Shown piece after piece: positions 10,864 to 64,000 of a stretch of DNA of 64,000 nt. Under the pieces are notes generated by a model, which was given only the letters and a program-made list of their open reading frames with translations, was not told where the DNA came from and did not search any database. The translations under genes were made by a program, and so were the position numbers. Position 1 is the stretch's first letter, and each line of letters opens with the position of its first letter. Location: NCBI GenBank assembly GCA_007258455.2, contig VDFB02321322.1:1-64000 (forward strand). The letters run 5' to 3'. The stretch is from Sequoia sempervirens. Lineage: Eukaryota; Streptophyta; Pinopsida; Cupressales; Cupressaceae.

Positions 10864-12900
10864 GTTCCTAGATTTAGAATTATGGTTTCTTTACAATCAT
10901 TTGCATTTGAGATTGATGCTTGTAACATTATTGCTTTTTCTTTTCTTTGATCTGCACTTCATTAGATTTTTCATTATAGATTACTCTAAGTTCATCAATA
11001 TCGCATCATCATTAATATCCCCATGCTTCAACCATTAACCCAAATATTTTTGTCTGCCCTTTTTTGGTGATAGCCAAAACCACGATTGTCCACCAATCGC
11101 AAGAAGCTTATCCTGACAAAGGATAGACAACTTATATTTGTTTAAGATATAATATTTAAGGTTTCACTGATGGGTAGCATGAAAGGTTCCTTGAGGAGAA
11201 TAGACGAAGGCTTATTGCTTTTAATTTTGAAGTTAACTTCACAATTTTGTTCATAGCTTCCATAGACATGCTACATGCTTCTGCCTCAAACTTCAACAAT
11301 AAACCTAAAGCATTATTTAACATTCGACAATTCTTTACTCAGACATAGCATGTTGAGCTTAGATAGAAACATGTTTCTGAGCTAAGGGTAATGGTCATGC
11401 AGAACTCTTCATACCTGATAAGTCTTGTCACTTCAAATTCCATGGGAAACATGGAAAACAACCACAGAAACATAACATAAAAGATAAATATTTTGTGAAA
11501 TGGAACCTACATCTTTTGCGCTATGTGATTTATGTATCATCATCATGATAACCAACACTCTAATTTGTTGCCCCATGAAGGTTGTAAGCACATAAATATA
11601 TGAAGCGGAAAACAACAGGCAGAATATTCAATATGTAGTTTCTAATCAACTCACATAGCCTCACATGTTCCAATCATCAAGTTAATAAATAACTTTCGGA
11701 AGGGGATCTCTGTGATGATTCAAACAAGGAAAATGGAAAATGCCACCATTATGTAATAGTTTTGTTTGTCTCCCTTTGCAGTCCATTTCACACTCAACTT
11801 GAGCAGTCCATGGTGAACTGATTGTGACCTATTTTGCAGTCCATGAATTCACTCACGATGCAGCTAGCATTTACCATTCAAAGTTGCTCAAACATCACAT
11901 CTGCCGGATTGTGTGCTTTAGTGGTTATCAGTAAATATATGGTGTTAGACTCGCTTGTGGACTAGCAACAAACATTAGATAAGCATATTATTCCTCCTAC
12001 TTAGAGTGGATTATGCATTCTTTTACAGGATCCCTTCAATTGGATGTTAACTACTACATTGGCTATCAATAATCCCAGTTTACAATATTTTAAATTTTAC
12101 CTTCTTAAATAAACTGTGTTTTATTTGACACGTTTTTTTTCCAGAAGCTTCTTTCACTCATTCTCATGGACTGTGAAAACCTCATGTTCTAATATTTTAC
12201 CTTCCCAAACCAAAATTAGAGGCTATATGTTGAATGATTATTAACAAGTATAGATTACCTTAGAGCAACACATATATGGCAATTCATGAGTCTTTGCCTG
12301 TTGAAATCTTTAAAATTCAGTAAACCATCAAAATATTTTTCAGGGCCCTAAATGAAAAGGTAACAATGAACAGAGAAATTAGAATCCTATTGAAAACAAA
12401 AGATTGCAGTCTAGTTAATTGCAGGAAATGCGTATTGTGCACTATGTACAGAAGACAATGTGACTGATACTGTTAGTATTTGATGTTCAATAATCAGAGC
12501 GAATGTGTTTTTTTAATCTGTAGGAAAGAAACTCCACATTATATTTCTCCAATGTTGCTTGGTCCTAACTCCATATTGAATTTAAATTAAACACAACACA
12601 ACATGAAATTCCATCTGAAAGATAGGAATGCATGTGGAGGAGCCATTGCATTTTATTCTCTTTTAGGAAGCTGGTACAAAGAAATCAATCTGGATGATTG
12701 CCTCAAATAACCAAGCACTCAGTACAGAATGAGAAAACAATATGGAAAAATGGGAAACTATAACAGCCATCTTCTCTAAAATGTAGAGCTTGTTGATATA
12801 AGGTACAAATTACAAGCAAAATGCATAAAGACACTCTCTTTGCACTGCAATTTCTGCAAAGCTGGTAAGATTTGCTATTTATAGCCTCATTATAAAATTA
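10864..12900. other. Region 3' of the TGD3-like gene, no gene seen
   Basis: AT-rich sequence between element X and the stop codon of the host gene. I see no open frame with a recognisable product. Its right-hand part should hold the 3' UTR of the gene. Confidence 0.6.
12652..12657 (-). terminator. Candidate poly(A) signal of the TGD3-like gene
   Basis: Minus-strand AATAAA lies about 245 nt after the stop codon. Other weak A-rich signals are nearby, so the assignment is tentative. Confidence 0.4.
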
Positions 12901-56470
<43,570 letters not shown>

Positions 56471-57400
56471 CTGCCCAACTCAACAGCAAACTTGTGAAAA
56501 AAGTAAACTGCAGAAAAAATCAAGAACAAAAAATTACAGAAGATATACGTTAGAAAAAAAACTGACAGCAAAAGAATATAAAGAAGCAGAAATCGCTATA
56601 CATAAATTTGACACATCAATAAGTATAAATACATACATTTATGTACGGGCTCTCATTATTTTCCATTGCTATAGATACAAAAATCCACATATAAATACAT
56701 GTGGACTGTTGACTGAAAAGTTGTAATGTAAATTATCCTAGATCATCTTTACATATTGTAATTTCTATCATTCTATTTGTGTCCAATATATACTGGCTTT
56801 TAGTGCATATCTTCCACCAGAACAACCCATGTTCACAGATGTTCCTTTCTCTAGTACACAAATTATGTATCAACTTATAGTGCAGTAGTCAGAAACAGAG
56901 GAAACCACTGCTGATATCTTTGTAAGTAATGAATCATAATGAGTTTGTTTCATAAGTATTCTCAAAGGAATAAAACCAGTTCCATTTTTTCCTCGTGAAC
57001 TTTTGTGCCACAAGAGGGTTTCTCCACATTGAATATTCACATCTTTGTGTGGATGAGTGCTTCTTGTATTGTTTGTTCAATAAATTTTGAAGTTGGTTTG
57101 CTACACACAAGAAGTCATATGACATTTTCAGCCATAAAAATACTTTTCCTTATTTGGTAAAAAAATTGTTTGATGAATTATGCTTACTCATATACAGCCA
57201 ACTATGATCATCCTTATACAACAGAAGCAAAAGTCGATGAGAAGCAACACACACAAGGAGGAGATATCTAGAGCATTTTCTCTTACAAGCAGAGAACTGA
57301 TGTTGATCCAAACTCAATCAAAGCAGAAACTAATTTCAGATTCAAGAGTAGAAGGCAGTCTGTTAAGGGCTAAGAATCAATAAATGGACATGTTCACATG
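56471..57400. other. Upstream intron of the TGD3-like gene, no exon seen
   Basis: AT-rich sequence with no coding match on the minus strand. Presumed intron because the gene must continue upstream. Confidence 0.5.
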
Positions 57401-57429
57401 GAAGTAGCATGGACTGCCTGTTGGACTGT

Positions 57430-58800
57430 GTGGCTATGCTAAAAAATTTAGTTCTGAATTGGAAATCTGTGCTAGAGGCTTGCATGCCATGTGGCCCTCT
57501 CTGAGTGCTCACATCAAACCTCATCTATTGCTTCTCGGTTTACAAATATAATGATTAGTTCTAAGTTGTATTCATATGTTATTTTAATTCCTTAGTTGTT
57601 TTTACCTTTCAGGGACAGTGGCATGCAGGAACGCAGTAGCAGAGATGGAAAAAAAATTCTCAGATTTTGGGGACAACAGGGGGCATGACTATTAAAACTC
57701 TGATAAATACTAGATGTAATAGAACCGACAAGAAAGCCCAGACCTATGTTATAATCCAAAGGTTTAGATTGTTATGGGACAAAGTACAAATGTTTGAGGG
57801 GCACGGCTATTAAAACACTGCTAAATACTAGAGTTGATAGAACTCTGACAAGAAAGCCCAAACTTCTGTTTACAATCCTGGTGCTTAGATCATCAAGGGA
57901 CAAAGTACAACTGTTCCAGGGGTATGGCTATTAAAACTCTCCTAAATACTACACTTGATAGAATATGACCAAAAACCCCAAACCTCTAGCTACAATACTA
58001 GGGTTTAGATCATTCAGGGACGAAGTACAATTGTTATATAACCTGATATTCCTCTTTTTTTTTTTCTGATTTCTTTCCATTTCACAGTATAACTGTTACT
58101 AAAAAATTTAGGGCTGAATTAGAAACCTGTGCTAGAGGCTTGTGCGATGTGTGGCCCTCCCTAAGTGCCCACGTTAATACCCCATCTATTGCTTCTCAGC
58201 TTACAAATACTAAGGTCAGTTCTAAGTTTGTGTTCTTATGTCTTTTTAATTTCAAGGTTATATTTTAGCAGTGTTTCTCCAAGTTTCAGGGACAGTGGGA
58301 TACAGGGATACAGTTTTGGGGACACCAAAAAATTTCCTAGATTGTGGGGACAGCTGGGGGGTGGCCATTAACAATCTCCCAAATACTAGAACTTTGACAA
58401 GAAAGCCCAAACCTCTGTTTACAATCCAAGGACTTCGATCATGAAGGGACAAAGTACAAATGTAATTGTTGTACCCGTAGGAATTTTCGTGTTGTGTCAA
58501 GTTTCTAAGCTAAAATATCATCTTTCTGTAAATTCAAATGGTCATATTTCAAAATTATACTCAGTCTATTGCATATTTTGTTATTTTGGGCGACAGCAGG
58601 GGGATGGCCATTAAAACTCTGCCAGATGCTAGAACTCTGACAAGAAACCCCAAACCTCTGCTTGCAATCTGAGGACTTGGACCATGAAGGGAAAAAGTAC
58701 AAATGCAATTGTTGTACCCATACAAATTTTCATATTGTGTCACATTTCTGAGCTAAAACCTAGTCTTCCCATCAATTCAAATGGTATATTTCAAAGCTAA
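57430..58800. repeat. Higher-order repeat region with five ~120-bp units
   Basis: Units with GGCATGGCTATTAAAACTCT-like starts, then GACAAGAAAGCCCAAACC and GGGACAAAGTACAA, lie near 57,682, 57,800, 57,921, 58,359 and 58,602. A longer flank (57,430-57,600) is repeated at 58,095-58,260, and another (58,445-58,560) at 58,690-58,800. Confidence 0.8.
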
Positions 58801-60175
58801 GCTTGGTCTATGTCATATTGTGTTGCTTTTGTTTGCATCTTTGCAGATCAATAACAGAGCTCTCAAGTGCATCCAATGTGGCAAACAACAGAGTGCGAAA
58901 ACATAAAAAAAGATGGACTACATCAGGGGATAAAAATAGGCATTGTGGATTTTATTGCTGTTGAAGAGTTGTTTTAGCAATTATAAAATCAGTAACATCA
59001 TTTTTCAAGGGAAGGCTACACGTTTGGCACTCAAAACATCAGAATTTCAGGATGTGTATAAGGTTTTCAAAATACAAAAAATCTGGACAGTCCATGCAGA
59101 GGCATGCACTTTTGGCTAGGAATACATGTTTGGGTTAAGCTTGCCAATAAGAATATTGAGAGATTGCCATAAAGAGTTATAATGAAAGATAGAAATTATA
59201 TTAATGTCCAAAGATGACCAAAGTAGATCAAAAGGGGAAGAACAAAAGTAAAAAATACAAAACAATAGGGGATCACCAACACAGAAGGTTAGAAACTGGT
59301 ATAAATAGCCAAGAGGGGGGAATGAGAGCCCCTTAGAGCAAAGAGCAACTGCGAAGGATAACTGGAGATCATCGAGTATCACTACCTAGACTAGAAATGG
59401 TGAAGCCACCAATGCCATCATCAATCACTGTTAAGGGACTGATACAATATTTAATAATGCTCATTAGGGAGTGTCGAGAGCTAGGAAGGGTACTCCCTAC
59501 AGGATTAAACCTAACATCTAAGGCCAAAGTAACCCCTATAGTAGTGAAAAAACTTGTAATATGCATCTACACTTGTGGCGAACCTTTATGAGGATATATA
59601 AAAAATTTGAAATCAAAATTTGAGCACTTATGCATGGTTGCGTTCCTAATGAGAGGGCTGACTAATAACAAAGGAAAAATGCAGCCATACTATACAGTCA
59701 CACGTCATTTTTAGGGCTGACTAAGAAAACCAAAAACTTACAATTCAGCAGGGATGTGTGCAGGTTAATTTACAGCATAAAAAATAAGTTTTACCTTCAA
59801 AAACCATGAATGTACAAGGACGGATGCAGTAAGCAAGGGCCACCTCACAAGTGTAAAAGTTTGTATTTATGTGTGCGCATGGGAGAAGCGGGGAAGCAAA
59901 TTATAAAAAATAAAGATACGTTCGTAGGTGTGCATCTGGTTCAGTAGTGCATAGCTGGAAGGGAAAATTTTGGAATAAGGAATGCATTCACAGGTGCACA
60001 CATCTAGCTAAGGCACATGTCTAATAATAAGATTTGAAGACCAAAATCCAAACTCAAGTAAAGGCATGCACAGGACAGTAATAAGGCTGACTATGTTGTG
60101 GAAAAGTCAGGAAGAGAAGAATATTCTAAGTTTTGCTATTTTTAGCTAGAGGTGTTTATAGCCAGTGCTATTTTT
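58801..60175. other. Upstream region, no gene recognised
   Basis: Mixed sequence. Open frames on both strands at 59,116-59,591 are unlike any family I know. A CTATTTTTAG decamer lies at 60,136-60,145 near hAT C. Confidence 0.45.
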
Positions 60176-60755
60176 CTGTGATGCAGGGTTCATACCCACA
60201 GGCCTCGAACCCGGTCCGGGTACGAACCTGGTACAGGTTCCCCTGTGGGTACGTGCTAGGTACGCACAGGGTTGGGCGCGCACCCTATGCATACCCAGTG
60301 CGAACCCAGCCCAATGGTTCGTGGACCTGGGAGTACCAGCCGCGTATCCGGGCTTACCTGGGAGAACCCACAGCCTAGCACTTAAAAAGTGGGCCCAAAC
60401 TTAAATAAAAAATAATTTTTTTATTATTATTTTGCCTCTTAACCCTAAAACGGCCCAATATGAGGCCTTTCAACACTAAAACATTTCATTTTTACCTCTC
60501 ATTTTGCTCTCAACATATTTTCTCTCCATCTTGGCATTTTGAAGGGAGGTCATTGTATTCGAAGAAGATCGATTGTGGAGTGCCAAATAGCTTCTACAAA
60601 GGAGATTTAAGTGTTTAAGGTATGCATTTAAACCCTATTCTTTAATCGTTTGATGAATTTTTTCAAGTTTCTTAGTTTTTGATGGATTTTTTCAAGTTTG
60701 TGAAGAAGTTTTTCAAGTATTTTTTTTTTTTTCATTTTTTTTATAGATTGCAACA

Positions 60756-63185
60756 ATGGCCAGTAGTCAAAGTTCAGTGGGTGGGGAGGGAAGTCAAAAG
60801 TTCAAAATTGATAAAGGATCTCCTTTATGGAGACATACCACAAGAATTTCACAAATTCCTGGAGGTGGGGGTTTTGTTTGGAAGTGTAATTTTTGCAATG
60901 CACAATATAATAGCTCCTATTACCGAGTGAAACTTCATTTTATGGGCCCTGGTGGTAAAGGAATTAATATGTGTGAGGGCCCAAATAAGAAGGGGTTGTC
61001 TGTTGTACAAATAGCAGCATTTATAAAAGAACAAGAAGATGCTGACAAATTGGTTGCAAGAGGAAAACAAAGTGGTTATAGTTCCGGAAAGAAAAAAACA
61101 AGTACAACATTACCCACTCAAACAGTTAGGCCCTCTAGACATCCCTTCTTGTCTATACCCTCTATAGCAGAAGAAGATGAAGAACCACAAATCACCACCC
61201 GCAAGAGAGGTCCATTGGATAAGGCATTTAAAATGGAGGCAAGAGATATTGCTGAAGAAAAAATTGCACGTTGCCTCTATGCCAATGGTCTTCCATTCAA
61301 CTTGGTGAGATCACCATATTGGCGGGACATGGTGTCAGCAATAAATAGTGCACCTCCTGGTTTCACAAGTCCTGGGTATGAAAAGGTGCGTACCACCTTA
61401 TTGCAAAAAGAGAAGAAATCTATAGAGGCCCAATTGAAACCAATTAGAGATTCTTGGGTTGAAACAGGTGTATCTATTGTTTCCAATGGATGGAAAGATT
61501 GCAAAAACCGTCCATTGATTAATGTTATTGCAGTGTCCCCCAAGGGGGCAATGTTTTTGAGGGCAATTGACTATGAAGGGGAAGTGAAAGATGCAGAGTT
61601 CATTTCAAGGATTCTCATTGACTCCATAAAGATGGTGGGTAGTGAAAATGTTGTCCAAGTAATTACAAACAATGCAAAAGTTTGCAGGGCTGCAGGTGCT
61701 TTGGTAGAGGCTAGATATGAGCACATCTTTTGGACACCGTGCACTGTACACTCCCTCAATTTGGTGATGCAAGCAATTGGCAACCAAATAGAGTGGGTAA
61801 AAGAAATATACCAAGAGGCCGAGGAGATCTAGATGTTTGTGACAAACCACCATATGTCACGAGCAATTTTCAAAACTTTTTCAAGATTGGAATTGTTGAA
61901 GGTAAATTTAATTTATTTAGTTTCATTTATGTCATGTTTTACATAATTGAGTAATTTTTTTTTTGCATTATTTTTCATATTTTAAATGTGTTAACTTACT
62001 ATTAACATGTTCTTAGGTTGTTGAGACCCGATTTGTATCTCACACAATTGTTCAGAGACGACTTGTGAAGGTGAAAGAGGCACTAAGTCAAATGGTTATT
62101 AGCAACCAATGGGGTATATGGAAACAATCAAATTCAGAGAGGGCCCAAAAGGTCAAGGCATTGATCTTGGATGACAATTGGTGGGATCGTGTGAATTATT
62201 TATTGGAGTTCATCGAACCTATCATGTCTATGCTTCAATTTGTTGATACAGATGAACCATGCTTGGGGGATGTCTATGATAGCATGGACACAATGTTGGA
62301 GAAAATAAAAATACAAATACAAAAGAGAGAGAATGATCATGAAGACACCTTTTACAAAAGGGTGGAAGCAATTGTTCTTCATCATTGGAACAAGATGACA
62401 ACTCCATTGCACCTCCTTGCATATGCCCTATCTCCGAGGTACTATACTACTGAAGTACTTTCTATCCCAGGGAGAATACCGCCATATAGAGATTCTGAAA
62501 ATGCTAATGGGTATAAGAGGGCATTTAGTAGAATCTTCAATGATCCAAAAGTGCAGAGAAGTGTTATGAGAGAATTTGGATTGTTCGTCTCAGGAAAAAA
62601 TCATACCCCTTTTGTTGTTAGAGACCAATACAAATGGATGCTATTACATGGTGGTACCTCCATGGTCAAGATTATATGTACCTCCAACCTCTTGCAATCA
62701 AGATCCTCTCACAAGTTTTTTTTTTTTGCCACTTGTATTGTAGAATTTAACACTTAACATTCTTGAATTTATCTTGCATTTTTTATTTTTTATTTTGTTG
62801 GTTTTCTCTCCAAGTTGCAAGCTCTTCTGCCGGTGAACGGAATTGGAGTACATACTCCTTTATCCACTCAGTGAAGCATAACCGGTTGGCTGCAAAAAGA
62901 GCTGAAGACTTGGTGTATATTCATTCCAATTTTCGTCTTCTATCATGTAAGGAACCTCAATACAAGCAGGGGGCAGCGAGGCTTTGGGATGTAGCACCCG
63001 AGTCTACTGACTTGGATGCAACCATTTAGGACCTTGCTAGAGCCACTATGGATGATGTGGATGATATTGATGACATACCACATGGTGTTGAATCCGCTTT
63101 GGGTTCAAATGATGATGATCTTGAAGTTGAAGCTGTTGATAATCCAAGTCATGATGATTCTTTTGAGAATCCTTTTGATGATTGA
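60756..63185 (+). pseudogene. hAT C transposase, BED finger and DUF659, catalytically dead
   Basis: Starts at ATG 60,756 (MASSQSSVGGEGS). Exon 1 runs to 61,901 and exon 2 from 62,017 to about 62,729. Exon 3 starts at 62,815, with the first donor and both acceptors canonical. Domains: BED zinc finger at residues 43-73 (WKCNFC with HFMG and C), DUF659 at about 175-320, and the dimerisation domain with AGERNWSTYSFIHS carrying the catalytic Glu in exon 3. Asp-to-Asn changes occur at both catalytic Asp positions (SNGW, residue 244; TNN, residue 305). In-frame TAG codons at 61,830 and 63,027 and a one-base loss near 62,636 also break it. It could at best supply a DNA-binding fragment. Confidence 0.88.
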
Positions 63186-63522
63186 TGAACACTTGAACAA
63201 TGAACATTGAATCATGTTTCATGAACTACATTTTGTAATTTAGTAATTGTGATGATTTCCATTGGAATCGTGAACATAGACGTATATGATATCATTGATA
63301 TGCTTTAGCCTTTATTTGAATATTTTTCAACTATCAATTGGCATTTAATATTTATCTTTGGCATTTGGCATTGATCAATGATCAAGTAATCATACTATGA
63401 AATGATTTAGTTTTACAATTCTATATATTTCTCTTTGGCATTTGGCATTGATCAATGATCAAATAATCATACTATGAAATGATTTAGTTTTACAATTCTG
63501 TATATTTCTCTTTTTTTTTTGT

Positions 63523-63540
63523 ATATATAATACATATATG

Positions 63541-63573
<33 letters not shown>
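63523..63573. repeat. (TA)n(CA)n microsatellite
   Basis: TATATA run passing into ACACACAC near the right end of hAT C. Confidence 0.93.
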
Positions 63574-63672
63574 GTACCCATACGTACCCAAACCCCTAAA
63601 AAAAATTTGCCCGTACCCACGTACCAGGTTCTCATACCCGAACACATCCCCAAACCCAAACCTGTAACTTAG

Positions 63673-64000
63673 CTATTTTTAGCTTTCCTCTATTTTGAGT
63701 GTAATGAGCTTTTTGAGGATAGTGTTATCTACTTTTAGTGCATTGAGTTTTTCTAGGAATTAACTATCATTAGATTATCTAACTTTAGATCTCTTGTCAT
63801 GCGAGAGATGTGAATTCTAGGTGGGATTTTGCAATAATTTGTTTAGGTAGTTTAACTGGAGTTTGCCAAAGTTTCGTTTAGGTAGTAGTGGATAGAATTT
63901 TGTAATATAATTTACATGTCACACAAGCAATCAGCAGCTACCATCCCCTACACATTTGGAGGTACACCCTTACTGGGGACATTCTGAGGACATGCGGATG
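63673..64000. other. Right flank, no gene recognised
   Basis: No coding match on either strand. Begins with CTATTTTTAG, which overlaps the hAT target site. Confidence 0.5.

Larger units (their letters stand above)
60176..63672 (+). mobile_element. hAT DNA transposon C, nearly complete
   Basis: The 8-bp repeats CTATTTTT at 60,168-60,175 and 63,673-63,680 bound a 3.5-kb segment. Its ends CTGTGATGCAGGGTT and (reverse complement) CTAAGTTACAGGTTT match at 10 of 15 positions. Subterminal regions on both sides are rich in GGGTACG/CGTACCC motifs (60,190-60,300 and 63,570-63,650). A BED-finger transposase lies between. The exact end is somewhat uncertain because CAGGG, ten bases inside, is a more typical hAT terminus. 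Confidence 0.8.

Noticed and set aside
59116..59591. Minus-strand frames of 65-88 codons as the missing 5' exons of the TGD3-like gene
   Set aside because: They lack the expected residues before Walker A and have no transit-peptide or splice pattern that fits.
60131..60175. Alternative hAT C left end at TAGAGGTG (60,147), also typical of plant hAT termini
   Set aside because: The right end does not mirror it. The CTATTTTT duplication and the CAGG-type inverted ends fit the 60,176 border better.

Overview
The window looks like nuclear DNA of a large-genome seed plant, most likely a conifer. It is AT-rich, one host gene is spread over more than 43 kb by introns full of transposons, the LTRs are very long, and most elements are old and carry many stop codons. 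The species is an inference.

Host gene. Eight exons on the minus strand, all with GT-AG borders and matching phases, encode the last 239 residues of a chloroplast-envelope lipid-transport ATPase of the TGD3 (ABCI13) family. They lie at 56,470-56,375, 56,258-56,181, 55,749-55,688, 55,548-55,473, 45,745-45,638, 13,470-13,295, 13,134-13,050 and 12,939-12,901 (stop). Two introns are very large: 9,727 bp (45,746-55,472) and 32,167 bp (13,471-45,637). The 5' exons (transit peptide, start of the nucleotide-binding domain) were not found and probably lie beyond 64,000.

Layout. 1-5,995: degenerate Copia element A (minus), inserted into an unknown ORF of an older LTR element X (5,996-10,863). 10,864-12,900: region 3' of the gene. 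Giant intron: hAT remnant A (14.1-15.2 kb); hAT remnant B (17.4-24.9 kb) split by a 2.0-kb solo LTR; a LINE split by a 4.35-kb solo LTR (25,380-29,729); and a 13.1-kb Sirevirus-like Copia element B (31,905-45,030, TSD TGTAT). Copia B holds a 381-bp hAT MITE in pol and, in its 3' LTR, a 3.55-kb composite element (41,021-44,571, TSD GTTGG). That composite has two related LTRs in inverted orientation around an intronless, decayed copy of a NKAP-like gene. Second large intron: Copia C (49,577-55,068), an internally deleted element holding a 1.6-kb solo LTR. Upstream of the first visible exon: higher-order repeats at 57.4-58.8 kb and a nearly complete hAT element C (60,176-63,672) whose transposase has lost two catalytic Asp residues.

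How it fits together. The only apparently functional gene is the TGD3-like one; the rest is nested transposon history. Several insertions can be proved by removing them: taking out a solo LTR or MITE plus one target-site copy restores the reading frame of the element it hit. The best leads are the inverted-LTR element carrying a host gene, and arrays of MEF2-type sites, CTA(A/T)4TAG, kept at near-identical spacing in the LTRs of separate insertions.
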